64,000 nt of DNA, from the NCBI RefSeq assembly GCF_001625305.1, contig NW_017803898.1:868548-932547 (forward strand), given 5' to 3'. Position 1 is the stretch's first letter. Each line of letters starts with the position of its first letter. The notes under the pieces are model-generated. The model ran no database searches. It was not told the DNA's origin and saw nothing but the letters and a program-made list of their open reading frames with translations. Positions 1 through 9,939 of this stretch are shown piece after piece. The translations under genes and the position numbers were made by a program. The stretch is from Branchiostoma belcheri (lineage: Eukaryota > Chordata > Leptocardii > Amphioxiformes > Branchiostomatidae).

Positions 1-57
1 CACATAAAACTCGCCAAAAATAAGCCTAGGCCTGAACCTTTAGCTGCTTGGAGAGTA
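1..57. mobile_element. Right end of MULE-like MITE, cut by window edge
   Basis: Ends in gcttggagagta, the reverse complement of the tactctccaagc end of the elements at 32173 and 20364. The left part lies outside the window, so no target duplication can be checked. Confidence 0.6.
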
Positions 58-345
58 GTTTCCCCTCACCCGTGGCCGCGCTGAGAAGTGTCCCGCCCCG
101 CTAGTCGGGCTGAACAAACAACGGCGGCCTCGCCACCACCGACCCATCCATCTTTCCTCCCCACAACATACATCAGGAACAGCCTTTCCTGGCAAGTCAC
201 TCCAGCTATCGTGGCTAGGGTGTAGCCTCCATCGCAAACCTGTGGGGCGGCGTTTTTTCCAGGAGCGACGCCAGTTATCCAGGGAAGGACGGTTTTGCCG
301 CCGAGGGAGAGAGGCCGGAGGTTTCTAGCTAGGGTGGGCCGCCGA

Positions 346-412
346 TAGCCTCTTCCAGGCTTCGGAAGTGGCTGGAAAGAGTAGCAATCGGCCAAACAGA
401 CAGACAGATACT
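346..412 (+). mobile_element. Solo left end of 'tagcctct' MITE
   Basis: Begins tagcctcttccaggcttcgg and continues like the left arm of the full element at 867-1045. No matching right arm follows, so this is a truncated copy. The DNA from 58 to 345 holds no recognisable gene or repeat. Confidence 0.5.
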
Positions 413-436
413 ATCATACTAGTAACATGCCATGGA

Positions 437-587
437 AATCTCAAAGAAAAGGTTTAGGCTTCGGCTTATTTGGGGGCGTTTTTTGCGCCAGCCTTGGCAA
501 ATGACAACTGCCCGACAAACGAAAAGGATACAACCTGGCCAATTTGATACTGTCTTGGCAGCAACTAAAAGCTCTGCTCGGAGATTT
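437..587. mobile_element. Degenerate MULE-like MITE
   Basis: Shares internal segments with the element at 20364-20534 (gcttcggcttattt near the left end; ggccaatttgatactgtctt near the right) and ends in ctgctcggagattt. The open frame across it is a by-product of the repeat. No clear target duplication. Confidence 0.45.
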
Positions 588-866
588 GATAATGCCAGAG
601 GATACATGTCACCCAGGCTGCAGTGCCTGTGAGTAGTGTAAGTTATCCATTGAAATATATAGTCCAGGGGCTTGATGTGATGAAGCCTGCCGGAAACCGC
701 GGTCTATCGTAGGTCTATCGTCTGCCATGTGCTAATCCTTTGATATCCCCAATCCTGGCAGATTCAACACCTCAGACTCTTAGCACGGCCATGTGATCTG
801 AGAGGGTTGACTAGTAAAATGACTCACGTTTTAGCCTTGTGTATGGAAGTTTTGACGATGTTTCGC

Positions 867-1045
867 TAGCCTCTACCAGGCTTCGGGAGGCGGTTGAAAA
901 GAGTAGAAATCGGCCAAATAGAGAGATTAGATGCCAAGTGAGTGGTAAACAGTTCTCTCTAGCGGACCAACTCCCCTGACATGTTATCTCTCTATTTGAC
1001 CGATTTCTTCTCTCTCAGCCACCTCCCGAAGCCTGATAGAGGCTA
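867..1045. mobile_element. MITE, 'tagcctct' family, 9-bp target duplication
   Basis: The left end tagcctctaccaggcttcgg is the inverse of the right end cgaagcctgatagaggcta. Flanks are atgtttcgc (858-866) and gtgtttcgc (1046-1054), matching at 8 of 9 bases. The 179 bp have no coding capacity. Confidence 0.75.
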
Positions 1046-1156
1046 GTGTTTCGCATGAGTTCCATATCACGACACTGTCTTGACAGCGCTACCTAGCGGA
1101 CAAGGATATACTTCCGCTACATTACGCACAGACGATCTCCTCTTTTGGGGGCATTT

Positions 1157-1273
1157 TCTAGCCTCTACCGGGCTCCGGTAGAGAGAACTGTTTGCCGCAC
1201 CTGGCATGTTATCTCTCTATTTGGCCAATTTCCACTCTTTCCAGCCGCCTCCCGAAGCCTGGTAGAGGCTAGC
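1157..1273. mobile_element. Rearranged 'tagcctct' MITE
   Basis: Starts tagcctctaccgggctccgg and ends gaagcctggtagaggcta, but is only 117 bp and its flanks do not match. Likely an internally deleted or recombined copy. Confidence 0.5.
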
Positions 1274-1565
1274 CTAACGTTATGCACTGTTTTTAGAGAT
1301 TTGTGACTGTCGAATTTACGGCAGCTGGCCGGGTTTTCGGCATGTTTGTGTTTTCCCGCTCGACTTCCTGCCTGACGACGTCGTTAACTGAAATTAGCCG
1401 CCTGACTGCTGACGGGTTTGATCTTCCCGCCAGTTTCCATGGCGACCGGCCGGCTCGTCAAGGGCACTCGTCCTCACAGCCGCTGCACCTGGTCGTTAAC
1501 GGGAGGGGAGGGTCATTATTCGACCAGTAACGGGGGTCTGATCGTTTGCAAGTTGAGATCTGTCG

Positions 1566-1632
1566 CTAGCCTCTACCAGGCTTCGGAAGCGACTGGAAAG
1601 AGTAGAATTTGGCCAATGATAGACAGATAGCA
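1566..1632 (+). mobile_element. Solo left end of 'tagcctct' MITE
   Basis: tagcctctaccaggcttcgg followed by the usual gactggaaagagtagaa segment, with no right arm. The 1274-1565 stretch holds no recognised gene; its open frames lack family similarity or splice context. Confidence 0.5.
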
Positions 1633-1683
1633 TGCCACATAACGGGGCATCGGTTTGGAAGTGTGACTGTAGCATATCTATGA

Positions 1684-1868
1684 AACTGACCTGAACTAGA
1701 CGTCTGTCACCATGGTAACTAGTGTTGGGTTACATCATGTTGCAATTTTGTAGCAGGAGGGATTTAGACTCCTGTCACCATATATATGAATCTGTTTGGG
1801 TAAGAATTAACAGAGCAGACCATATGCGGAGGCAAAAATTATGCATTTGCAAATGTCACCTTTCTAGT
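1684..1868 (+). repeat. Dispersed repeat, copies at 20.0 kb (-) and 57.8 kb (+)
   Basis: Contains caccatggtaactagtgttg, gttacatcatgttgcaattt and gagggatttagactcctgtc, found again at 57809-58020 and inverted at about 20030-20165. It ends about 55 bp upstream of the BMP exon 2 acceptor. This copy lacks the 42-bp hairpin present in the 57.8-kb copy. Confidence 0.6.
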
Positions 1869-1924
1869 TTGTCACCCATAATCACAGGACGTCGTTCTAA
1901 CATACCCCATTCCTTCCTCTGCAG

Positions 1925-2120
1925 TTGAGAACGACGGCTCTACCGGACATCACCGGAGACATGCCCGGATGTTCCGGTTCGACATGACCAAGGTCACGGA
2001 AGATGACGTCATGGCGACGTCAGCAGAGTTCCGGATGTACAAGGAGAAAAATGGCGGCGGCTACTCCAACATGTCCTACACCGTTACCGTGTACAGGGTC
2101 ATGGGCGACGGCAAGAGCAG
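1925..2120 (+). CDS. BMP5-8: BMP5-8-type ligand, exon 2 (prodomain)
   Basis: This exon encodes 64 prodomain residues, plus split codons at both ends, of a secreted TGF-beta ligand. The prodomain aids folding and is removed in the secretory pathway. The reading ENDGSTGHHRRHARMFRFDM, later AEFRMYKE and VTVYRVMG, follows the BMP5/6/7 prodomain pattern. The acceptor cctctgcag and donor gcag|gtaggc are good. It starts with two bases completing a Val codon and ends with two bases of an Arg codon. The 196-nt length joins exon 3 in frame. The preceding exon, with signal peptide and first half of the prodomain, is not in 1-1924, so the gene is incomplete on the left. NMS (N-glycosylation pattern) is visible. 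Confidence 0.9.
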
Positions 2121-2641
2121 GTAGGCAATTATTTTAATATTATGAAGCAAGTTTTGGTAAATTTCTAGCACTTTTTTCTATGCAACTGTATTAAAAAGGC
2201 CATCTGCATACGCATCAGGGCATTACAGCCATCCCTCAACAAAGACGGGGGGCGCCACAGACTTTCTGCAACATATGATCCACTGCTCAATTAACTCCAT
2301 ATAAAACACTGAACTTGCACAGTGGAAAATTTGGACTGTCCAATTTCTAACCCAAGTTTTCAGCTATACAACTCCAGCCTTGCTCTGTCAAGGAATGAAC
2401 AATCCACCGCTTATATGGCGTTCGTTACGCAGATAACACACGTGACTCGATGAGCAGTGGATAATAGGTTGCAGGAAGTCTGTGGTGCCCCCCCCGTCTT
2501 GGTTGAGGGAACCCCTTCCAATACCGTGCCCCGGACACAGTGGACTAACAACCCACTGCCTCTACGGTCTCAAAACGGCAACGGTACTTTTTTCACCCAC
2601 CGTACCTACCTAATTCACTACGTCTCTTCTCATTTTTGCAG

Positions 2642-2781
2642 GGACCAAGAACTCCAGTATCTGGACACGCTGTTCACGATCTCATCTCAGGAGGGGTGGC
2701 TGGTGTTTGACGTAACAGCCGCCCTAGGAGAGCCGCCGTACACCGAGCTGGTCTTACATGTCTCCATGGAGACACTGGATG
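2642..2781 (+). CDS. BMP5-8: BMP5-8-type ligand, exon 3 (prodomain)
   Basis: Encodes 46 residues plus split codons. The block SSQEGWLVFDVTA and the ending VSMETLDG match the BMP5/6/7 prodomain 'GWLVFDITA ... SVETLDG' segment. The acceptor catttttgcag and donor ggatg|gtgagt are near consensus. It is 140 nt long: one base completes the Arg codon from exon 2 and one base starts the Gly codon completed by exon 4. The 5' intron is 521 bp. The 3' intron (1438 bp) carries repeats and two copies of the start of the next exon. Confidence 0.92.
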
Positions 2782-2900
2782 GTGAGTACATGTATATGGG
2801 TAACTTCCCAAACAATTGATAAATAATTCTATTAGGTTGGTGAATAATGGAGTAGTAAATAAAAAATGATATAAATTGAAAATATTCATTTGATAAAAAC

Positions 2901-3035
2901 AGTTACTCAAGCAACTGTGTCACTGGCGAAAGGTAGTGGATGCTACCTAAAACTTTTGACCGTTTCTAAAATCATATCCAGTTGCTTGAGTAACTGTTCG
3001 TTTGGCGTATCTTATTACCTGGATGTCCAACCTTC
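2901..3035. mobile_element. 'cagttactcaagcaact' inverted-repeat element
   Basis: cagttactcaagcaact at 2901 is inverted as agttgcttgagtaactg near 2980, followed by the family's ggatgtccaaccttcacc tail. Related copies lie near 15460, 19580, 56285 and 57640. Non-coding. Confidence 0.55.
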
Positions 3036-3415
3036 ACCGACGTATCCGTAACTTTTCATCTGAACACACCCACCCATTTAAGTGACTAAGATTTTGCACA
3101 TTTTTCCTACCTTCAGTCACTGCCCCTGACCTTGTCACGTTGTTTACACAATTAGCCAAGCCGCAAAGCTGTCCAGATCGGAAAGTAAAGAACTATTTTC
3201 AATTCACTTCTTTTTTTACGTACAAGGGTCTGGAAGATAAAGTTTGGCTGAAAAAAATAGGTAGAGAGAACATAAGTAGAAAACATAAGATTTGAATTTT
3301 CGATTTAAATTGTACACAGCGGTCTAGGCCTCCTTTGTTCAAATATCACAGGAATAAACCACCGAACGTAGCGTATGTGTACTGGTCATTAACATCCGTA
3401 AATAGTTTCATCATT

Positions 3416-3505
3416 CAGGTTGGTAAGACACAGAGTAAAGAGTCTTTTATTCAGCAGACGTTTCGGTGACCGTCTGTCACCTTCCTCAGGGCAATTCTGT
3501 CTGGT
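3416..3505 (+). repeat. 'gtttcggtgaccgtctgtca' dispersed repeat
   Basis: Segment cttttattcagcagacgttt, then cggtgaccgtctgtcacctt and cctcagggcaattctg. Copies at about 11640, 13620 (inverted) and 36495. No coding capacity. Confidence 0.55.
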
Positions 3506-3897
3506 CATTAACGTCTATAAACCACGACTGTTGGCTGGCCAATAGTATGACACGATGTTTACACAATTAGCCAAGCCGCAAAGCTGTCCAGATCGGGAAG
3601 TCTGTTAACGAACCGTAAACAACCCAGCTCTCGTTCCCACCTGCCCCTTCCACGGGGTGTGAGTGACAGATCCCAGTCCCAGGGTACCGTGGGAGCCGAA
3701 CGGCTTTTCTGACTGTGTAAGGGACAAACCACTGATAACACCACAGTGGTCCTAATCAGCATTTAAAAGTTGTTGGACACAGTCTTCATGAGCTACCTAT
3801 TATGTCCAGGTTGCGATATAATAGTATATAAAAACTGAAAGTTCTGCTGCAGTTTCATTACAAGTCACCAGGGGGGTCATATCTGAGAATTTCTGTC

Positions 3898-4219
3898 GGA
3901 CCCCCCAGCAGCCTGTTCTAGTACTGCAGGGGCGGTTGTTTAAAAATCAATAATCAATATTTGCTCCCGTCGTTTGCCAGGTCATGGTGTGAACCTCCAC
4001 CGCGGCGGCGTGATCACGAGTTTGGACCCCCTAGCAGCTGCACTGGTACTGCAGCGGCGTTGTTAAAAAATCAATGTTTTGCTCTTGTTTATCAGGTCAC
4101 AGCGTAAACCTGCACCGCGGCGGACTGATCAGGCGACGTAGTGACTCGCTTGCCCCCCTGGCAGCTGTTCTGGTACTACAGGGGCGTTTTAGTAATGTTT
4201 TACTCTCGTTGTTTCTCAG
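3898..4219 (+). repeat. Tandem units copying the acceptor and start of BMP exon 4
   Basis: Two complete units of about 125 bp precede the real exon. Each carries a segment like agcagctgttctggtactgc, a pyrimidine-rich tract, an AG acceptor and then the first ~12 codons of exon 4. Copied acceptors end at 3980 and 4095; the real one ends at 4219. Each copy keeps the same phase (g|gN cac). They encode GHGVNLHRGGVI and GHSVNLHRGGLI against GHSVNLHRGGVI in the exon, with most base differences synonymous. No good donor closes either copy, so they may be decoy acceptors or alternative starts. Neither has been shown. Confidence 0.8.
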
Positions 4220-4494
4220 GCCACAGTGTAAACCTGCACCGTGGTGGGGTAATCGGACGAAGGGGACCGGAGGAGAAGCGGCCCTTCGTCGTCGGTTTCT
4301 TCAAGTCCAGCGGTCAGCGTGCCCGGGTGCGGCGCACCCGTTCCGTGTCGGGCCGGAGGGGCAACAAGAACCGGCAGACGCAGTACTCGTCGTTCCACGG
4401 CGCCATGGATGTGGGCGGGGAGTTTAACTACCGCGGGCCGCACGTGTGCCAGCGGCGGAGCCTGTACGTCAGCTTCAGGGACCTCGGATGGCAG
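4220..4494 (+). CDS. BMP5-8: BMP5-8-type ligand, exon 4 (prodomain end, furin site, mature start)
   Basis: Encodes 91 residues after completing a split Gly codon. PFVVGFFKSS (residues 21-30) matches the end of BMP prodomains. RARVRRTR (33-40) holds overlapping furin-type sites R-x-R-R and R-R-T-R. The mature chain then runs through a basic linker, FNYRGPHVC (first knot cysteine, residue 76) and SLYVSFRDLGWQ. Cleavage after residue 38 gives a mature chain of 139 residues with exon 5, the usual BMP7 size. The acceptor is gtttctcag and the donor ggcag|gtgggt; the exon ends in phase 0. The basic linker may bind extracellular matrix. The start of this exon is duplicated upstream. Confidence 0.95.
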
Positions 4495-4727
4495 GTGGGT
4501 CATCTAGACGTTACTGAATATTACAGTGTTTAGTTTTAGGCTCTCTAGCATCTTGTTCTGGCTCGTCAAGACGTCTAGCTAGGGGCTTGAAATCATCTTT
4601 ATTACTGTGTATATACAAGATGAAAGATTGCCTGGGCAAAGCCTAGGTCAGCCCTTTATCGGGTGAAGTCGTAGAGGGTTACTTCATAATTCACATGAAT
4701 GGATTTTTAGCATTTGTACAAATAGAT

Positions 4728-4914
4728 TAGCCTCTACCAGGCGTCAGATGCGGTCGAAAAGAGTAGAAATTGGCCCAATAGACAGATAACATGCCAGGGG
4801 AGTCAGTCTGCTGAAGGCAATGTACTTGTTCAGCGGACCGACTCCCCTTACATGTTATCTGTCTGTTGGACAATTTCTACCCTTTCCAGACGCTTTAAAA
4901 CTTAGCAGAGGCTA
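4728..4914. mobile_element. MITE, 'tagcctct' family, in BMP intron 4
   Basis: Begins tagcctctaccaggcgtc and ends cttagcagaggcta. Flanks caaatagat (4719-4727) and caagtagac (4915-4923) match at 7 of 9 bases. The internal arms ggccaat...agacagataac / gttatctgtctgtt...caatttctac are inverted. Confidence 0.7.
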
Positions 4915-5006
4915 CAAGTAGACAGTTGAGACAGCTAAGAAAGCTTGTGCATAACTAGATCCAAACAATGCAAATGAAAACATTGTGTTTACGTCTGTGT
5001 CTCCAG

Positions 5007-5267
5007 GACTGGATCATCGCCCCTGACGGCTATGCTGCCTACTACTGTTCCGGCGAGTGTTCCTTTCCTCTCAACGCGCTCATGAACGCCACGAACCACG
5101 CCATAGTCCAGACCCTGGTGCACCTCATGAACCCACAACATGTCCCCAAACCCTGCTGTGCACCTATCAAGTTATCAGCCATTTCTGTGCTCTACTTTGA
5201 TGAATCTTCCAACGTCATTCTCAAGAAGTACAGAAACATGGTCGTCAAGTCCTGTGGGTGCCACTGA
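5007..5267 (+). CDS. BMP5-8: BMP5-8-type ligand, last exon (cystine knot)
   Basis: Encodes the final 86 residues and the TGA stop. With the cysteine in exon 4 it supplies all seven cystine-knot/dimer cysteines: residues 14, 18, 50, 51, 83 and 85 here. [14 protein letters not shown], the glycosylation site NAT in MNATNHA (27-29), [16 protein letters not shown] and the C-terminus SCGCH are hallmarks of the BMP5/6/7/8 (60A) subfamily. Mature dimers act outside the cell on BMP type I/II serine kinase receptors. The acceptor is gtctccag at 4999-5006, phase 0. From memory, vertebrate BMP7 has an intron after the residue equal to Leu37; here the exon runs through it. The part from Leu37/Val38 to the stop is copied downstream at 5353. 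Confidence 0.96.
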   Translation, partial: DWIIAPDGYAAYYCSGECSFPLNALMNATNHAIVQTLVHLMNPQHVPKPCCAPIKLSAISVLYFDESSNVILKKYRNMVVKSCGCH

Positions 5268-5352
5268 TCATTTTTGGTGTTTTAGAAAACTATAAGACAG
5301 ATTTTCCCTATGTTATCCTTTGATAGAAGAACACCAGTCAACAGAAATCAAG

Positions 5353-5507
5353 TTGGTGCACCTCATGAACCCACAACACGTGCCCAAACCCTGCTGCGCT
5401 CCCATCAAGTTATCAGCCATCTCTGTGCTCTACTTTGACGAATCTTCCAACGTTATTCTCAAGAAGTACAGAAACATGGTCGTCAAGTCATGTGGCTGTC
5501 ATTGATC
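5353..5507 (+). pseudogene. Tandem copy of the last 50 codons of the BMP gene
   Basis: Offset 238 bp from the source. Homology starts at Leu37/Val38 of exon 5 and runs through stop (5503-5505) into the 3' UTR. All 50 residues are identical although 13 codons differ, every one synonymously. The base before it is the end of an AG (atcaag), but the upstream tract is not pyrimidine-rich. It could be an alternative last exon, a recently demoted true exon, a gene-converted copy, or a stitched second haplotype. 'Pseudogene' is used because no way into this exon is visible. Confidence 0.85.
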
Positions 5508-5608
5508 GTTTTGGTGTTTTATGAAACTATAACATAGATTCTCTTATGTCACGGTCACACCCTGTGGTAGAGAAACAACAGGCATCAAACTCCCCGACAT
5601 CTTTAGTC

Positions 5609-5638
5609 ATGGTCGTCAAGTCATGTGGCTGCCACTGA
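5609..5638 (+). pseudogene. Third, very short copy of the BMP C-terminus
   Basis: Encodes MVVKSCGCH and stop. The bases just upstream (gagaaacaacaggcatcaaa) resemble those before the second copy, so this looks like a third unit of the same array with an internal deletion. It is too short to function alone. Confidence 0.75.
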
Positions 5639-5656
5639 TGTCGTCTGCTTCAAGCC

Positions 5657-5757
5657 TAGCCTGGGTGCCATCCCCAGTAGTATTCGCCCGCTCTATAATG
5701 TCACTAGCTATCACCAGTTTTAAGCTAGCGGGCAAATACTTCTGGGCATCCAGGCTA
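5657..5757. mobile_element. Hairpin MITE 'tagcctgggtNccatcc'
   Basis: tagcctgggtgccatcccca / tctgggcatccaggcta and inner arms attcgcccgct / agcgggcaaat form an inverted repeat over 101 bp. Its ends resemble those of the hairpin at 61984-62101. It lies 19 bp after the last BMP C-terminal copy, within the presumed 3' UTR. Confidence 0.6.
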
Positions 5758-8295
5758 CTTCGATCAAGCCTTGATGGAACTATAAACATACTTTCTGGAA
5801 CAAAAACTTGACGTTTGGATAACGTTGCGTCGGAATTTTACCTGTTGCAGACGGTATCTTTTCCGACACACCATTTGTAGACGGGATGTCATCATTGAAT
5901 ACGACATAGATGAGACGTTCTGCCGAAGTGCCCCAATCTTCCATATCACCTCATTGTCATACCGTAGTTCTGAAGTTATATAGCTATTTTTGTCATCTAC
6001 ATGACAAAACTGCCCATATTTAACTCGTGTACAGTTTTCTTTTGATACAAATAAGTTATTGTTTTGCATTTACTGTGAAAGGTTTTAGAATTTGCAGACA
6101 ATTTATATTTAGAATTGTGAGTACTGTTAAGATACTGTAGTATCTCAGATTCTTTTTCGAGAATGGTGTTAAGCTATTTTGAACCGTTGTCCCAGCCAAG
6201 GTGTAATTGAAGCGCTCTCTAGCGAAATGGTTGGGAATTGCAGCTAATAGATTCAGCCATGACAACTATCACATGACAGTATTTCTACTATATCGTTACA
6301 CTACAGTATTACCTATTTAAACTTCGTTTTCTACAGCATTCCTAGGTACATTTTTTAAGACAAAGTTATATCTAGTAATAGTATCCATTCCAGATATCCG
6401 CAGCAAAATGTACATTTCATATTCTATTTGTAGTAAAGAGAAGGATTTTATTTATTTCTATGTAGGTGGGAACTATTTGATAAATGTATCCATGTAACAT
6501 GGCTGGCGTTCTTGTAGTGCAAACAGATGTCGTAAGGTGGCGCTCTTGCACGCACTCTTGCACGAAGAGTGTCTGTATGATACCAAACGTGATTGTCTGT
6601 AATAAGCGACTCTTTGCGAAGGATGGAAAAAAATCAAGACACAAAAGCACTTAAATAACAACTTGAGGCCTAATTCTCAGCGCCAGTGTCTTGATGTGAC
6701 ACGTTTGAATAGCAGTGCACAGGAATCATGTAAATAGAATTTGAAAGAATTAAAAAGTTCCTCACCACTTGTGTGCACTCTTCACTACTGATATTATCTT
6801 ATATTACCTTTACCTTAACAGTATCAAATAGTAGAATTATCATTAATTATCCAAATTAGGTCTTCAATCGCTTCATTTACATAATCAATATCTGCCGATG
6901 TTTCTCTTGTTCTAAATCGCATATGCCACAGGTTTAAATAGTCCTACCTTGGAACCCAGTAGATTTTTAGAATTTCCTCACAATTATGAATTATTTCCTC
7001 ACGTTATTGCACATTTTTGCCACACTGGGCTAAGTACAGGTCACAACAAAACACAATAATGAACAGATACAGTTAATTATACAAACGAAAACTACCAGTA
7101 GATAAATTCAAACTTTTGGCTTTAGTAGAGATTTTGTTTGTTTTTGTTTGTTTATTTTTTTTTTGCATAAAGGAACAGGTCTGTTTTTCGTTGGAGGGTT
7201 TGTCTAGTTGCATTAGGTATATTAACGTTTCTACAGTGCTTAAGCTTGTTGGATAAATTCCCTCTGGTTTGTATCATTATTGGCATCACGTTCAAAAGAT
7301 TAGTTAGATAACCGCTAATGAAATTCCATTAAGCACAGTAAATTACTTTTCCATTCCCGGGGTACCCGGAATGTAGACACTGGGAGATGTGTGCTGAAAT
7401 CCTACAACGGGCCAAATCAACTCTGTTCTCTGCTTAACTCGCATAGTTATTAAAGAAGGTCGCATAATTGATAAAGTGATTCTATAAATCTCTTGGGTTC
7501 CAGGATATAGGGCTATTTAAGCTTTTGACATAGACTCTATGTAATTGAGAACGAGAGGAACATAGCCAGATAGTGATCATGTACATGACAGGGAGATGTG
7601 TGCTGAAATCCTACAGCGGGCAAAATCAGCTCAGTTCTCTGCTTTTATAATTTCCCTACTTAATAAACAAGGACAGTTATGGAAAAGACTACATAAAGAA
7701 TACGAATGAATGAATGGTTCAGTAAATGGTCATTATGTAACAGTTCTGTTGAAATATTTTATTTAGAAAGTATTCGAGTGAATAAAATTTACTTCCATCT
7801 TTAAACATTTGTGTGAAACATATCTTAACCAGCTAACACGAGGAGAACTTACTACACTACCAGAATGTAAACAAACATGGCTGATTGAAGCTTTTAAACA
7901 CACTCGTAAGGCGTCATTTTGGCACTTACATTGGGCGTTTTGGAATACAGATGCGTTCCATTTCGTAGAATTCTAAATCGTCTCCTGGGTCATGTTTTAG
8001 AACGCAACACCGTCATCATGTACATCAGGGATTGCTATTCCCCAGCTGTAAGTTTCGGCATGTCCTAAGAATGCAGTATTTTGAAGTGCCAGGAAAAGCA
8101 ACGATGTGAGAAGTAGCAAGCATGCAGTATTTGTGAATTTCAAATGTTGTGCATGTAACTTTAGTATCATCTGCACTGTGTATTTTACGTATGATTAAGT
8201 GTTATTGGTGTTATTAAATGTTGGCGCAATTCATGTTAAATTTATCTTTTTTATATTCCAACATTTTATATCAACTTAATGAGTTAAGTGGGGAA
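5758..8295. other. AT-rich stretch with no recognised gene
   Basis: Open frames are short, without splice context or recognisable motifs. A segment at about 5870-5930 (gacgttctgccgaagtgc) recurs at about 45735-45800. Another, gggagatgtgtgctgaaatc, is repeated at 7382 and 7591. The distal BMP 3' UTR may extend into the first part. Confidence 0.5.
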
Positions 8296-8388
8296 ACACG
8301 TGTAAAGTGTCTTTCCCAAGGGCACAAGATCGGTGGCATGTCAGGATTCGAACCAGTGACCTCTTGGTTCCTAGTCAAGCACACGACC
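8296..8388 (-). mobile_element. tRNA-derived SINE fragment (minus strand)
   Basis: Read on the minus strand, it has the B-box-like ggttcgaatcctgacatgcc followed by accgatcttgtgcccttggg, as in the full SINE at 50786. The 5' part is degraded. A weaker trace (gggattcgaactctcaacc) is at 8709. Confidence 0.6.
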
Positions 8389-9603
8389 CCAATTAATTAA
8401 ATTGTAATTAACATGTCAATACTGAGGAAGTGTCAGGTGAAATATGCCGAGGTGAAAGGTAACAAGTGTGCAGTATTTGGAAGTGCCAAGGGACGTACCG
8501 AGGTGAAAATAACAAGTGACTACAAGATCTCAAACCAGTTTGGCCGTGACAGAGAAGACAAGAAGCTATGTACAGTATTTACAGGTTCTTTATTTGTACC
8601 AGGGAAATTCCAGTTGTTCTTTTCGACAAGCACAGTGAACAGTGGACCAGAGCTCAACTAAGGACTGCGACCCCTCCCAGTAGCATGCATGTCAGGTGAG
8701 CAACAACATCGGGATTCGAACTCTCAACCTTACTGTATTTACAGGTTTATTGTACCAGGAAAATGTACTTATGGCCAAGTTGATAAACCGTGGATCATCC
8801 CACTTCAAAAGGACTACAACGCTTTCGAACAGGGATTCCGGCGAACTCCCGAACTGAATTTCGAATTCCAGAAACAGGTCACTGACCTCTGGATCCTTCG
8901 TACGCTACACACATCGTTTGTGACAAGCTGGGAATAGGTGAGTAACTTTGCTTGTATGGAAATATTGCTTTGAGTGGCTGAGCTGTGAGTTTGTGTGTCT
9001 GTTTGTGTGGACAGAGTAGGTTGATATCACGTGGGTGGGAAAGATTGACATGCAGAATGGGGCGAACTTGAGAGTAGGTTGATAACACGTGGGTGGGGGA
9101 AATTGACATGAAGAATGATAGATCAAAAGGTCAGACACAGGAAATGTGGTAAACTTGAAAATCACAAAAACCCAACTTCTCAAAATTCTAAAATTTCTGA
9201 TTTCTTCTTGTATTAGCATACAAATAATCTCAACGAATGTGCTAAATAAATACGTATTGCATATATGTAAAAATTACTAACACACTGAGCTAACTTGCCC
9301 CGTCCTTAGCACACACAAAATCAGTTATTTATGATCCCTTCCAGATTATCATTTTCTTTCCCTATCTTATGTCCCAGATACTTGTTACTTACATATATGG
9401 GCGATATGCTATAAGAGATAAACGAAATAATGGAGCTAAGCAGTAAGGAAGAAGATGAGAAAGAAGAATATGGCATTGTAAATCCTATAGCTTCTTCACA
9501 TGTACGTGCGTGGAATCTGTCACGTGCTGTTCTCACTCACACATTCCCAAAGTGCCTGTCGGCCCCTTTCTGCCTCGCCACATTTTAAGCTTATCGTGCC
9601 TAG
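8389..9603. other. No gene recognised
   Basis: Short local duplications such as gaggtgaaaggtaacaagtg, and gagtaggttgata...cacgtgggtggg at 9015 and 9073. Open frames show no family motif. Confidence 0.4.
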
Positions 9604-9739
9604 AATTTAGGGTCTAGAGTTAGGGTTAGAATTAGGGTTCAATTCAATTCAAATTATCAGAGTAAGAGTTAAAGTTGGAGTTTGGGTCATTGTTGGGTTA
9701 GGATTGGGATTGGGGTTAGTTTAGGGTTAGTTAGGTTTC
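9604..9739 (+). repeat. Degenerate telomere-like GGTTAG/TTAGGG tract
   Basis: Contains gagttagggttagaattagg and ggggttagtttagggttagt with intervening variants. It is much more degenerate than a functional telomere, so an interstitial or chance-expanded (GGTTAG)-type repeat. Confidence 0.5.
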
Positions 9740-9939
9740 GTCTCCACATCACGACCAACTGTCACCCTTTGCTTCAGGTATATTGAAAACCCCTAGGTAA
9801 GTGTCGAGGGCATTTATTTGGCAGAGAAATTTGCCTCTACACCGGATCCCCTTCTCGGCCTGAAACGATTCTCCCCTGGCATGGAATCGGTCGGAAAATA
9901 CAGAAGTTCTAAACGTTAGTGTTACAATCTCGATATGGG

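Larger units (their letters stand above)
2782..3897 (+). other. BMP intron 3, repeat-bearing part
   Basis: Holds an inverted 'cagttactcaagcaact' element (about 2901-3035), a 'gtttcggtgaccgtctgtca' element (about 3416-3505), and a direct repeat of about 45 bp (gtttacacaattagccaagc...) at 3143 and 3555. No exon is seen between 2782 and 3897. Confidence 0.6.

Noticed and set aside
1303..1630. Candidate first exon of the BMP gene
   Set aside because: Neither frame has a signal peptide, BMP prodomain features or a donor in the phase required by exon 2.
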